From positions 1-13,153 of the forward strand of contig CAUAWV010000050.1 in the NCBI GenBank assembly GCA_958433005.1: DNA of 13,153 nt. The letters run 5' to 3'. Every line of letters begins with the position of its first letter. Positions within the stretch are counted from its first letter, which is position 1. A program made the translations under genes and the position numbers. Below, piece after piece: positions 13,111-13,153 of the stretch. The notes beneath the pieces were generated by a model. The model was not told the origin of the DNA, made no database searches, and worked only from the letters and a program-made list of their open reading frames with translations. Origin of the DNA: an uncultured Collinsella sp. (lineage in GTDB: Bacteria; Actinomycetota; Coriobacteriia; Coriobacteriales; Coriobacteriaceae).

Positions 13111-13153
13111 GAAAAATATATTTATGTGGCGCCGCAGCGGGCACCCTTAAAAA

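Overview
This is a high-GC window with dense gene packing, strong GC-rich hairpin terminators and actinobacterial-looking proteins. It most likely comes from a gut Coriobacteriia such as Collinsella. That placement is inferred from overall style and protein character; there is no rRNA or other marker gene here. I see no tRNA, rRNA, CRISPR array, phage gene or transposase.

Layout. (1) 1-2155: a GntR/FCD regulator (minus) diverges from a YeiH-type membrane protein (plus). (2) 2156-4299: a structured non-coding stretch, then an NtrC-like regulator whose ATPase motifs are eroded but whose Fis-type DNA-binding helix is intact, then a single-pass membrane protein of unknown function. (3) 4341-5447: a small nitroreductase (minus) and a 96-residue protein of unknown function (plus), separated by an AT-rich intergenic region. 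(4) 5553-9930: a compact efflux operon. A MarR-type regulator overlaps the first of two ABC half-transporters, which together look like a TM287/288-type heterodimer with one degenerate and one consensus ATPase site; a promoter with a duplicated candidate operator precedes it and a strong bidirectional terminator ends it. (5) 9970-10674: serine O-acetyltransferase (cysE, minus). (6) 10899-11609: a DedA-family membrane protein with its own terminator. (7) 11611-13110: branched-chain aminotransferase (ilvE) behind a GC-rich leader of about 150 nt, followed by a 125-bp near-perfect fold-back palindrome and a second terminator.

Most genes are housekeeping or transport functions that I can place in known families. 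The parts not explained by ordinary annotation are: the nested fold-back element after ilvE; two hairpins (191-227 and 9856-9885) sharing an AAAGGGACAG core, which look like copies of a REP-like repeat family; the direct repeats in the MarR promoter; and the regulator that kept an NtrC-like architecture while losing the residues needed for ATP hydrolysis and sigma-54 contact. I did not find a clearly new multi-gene system.
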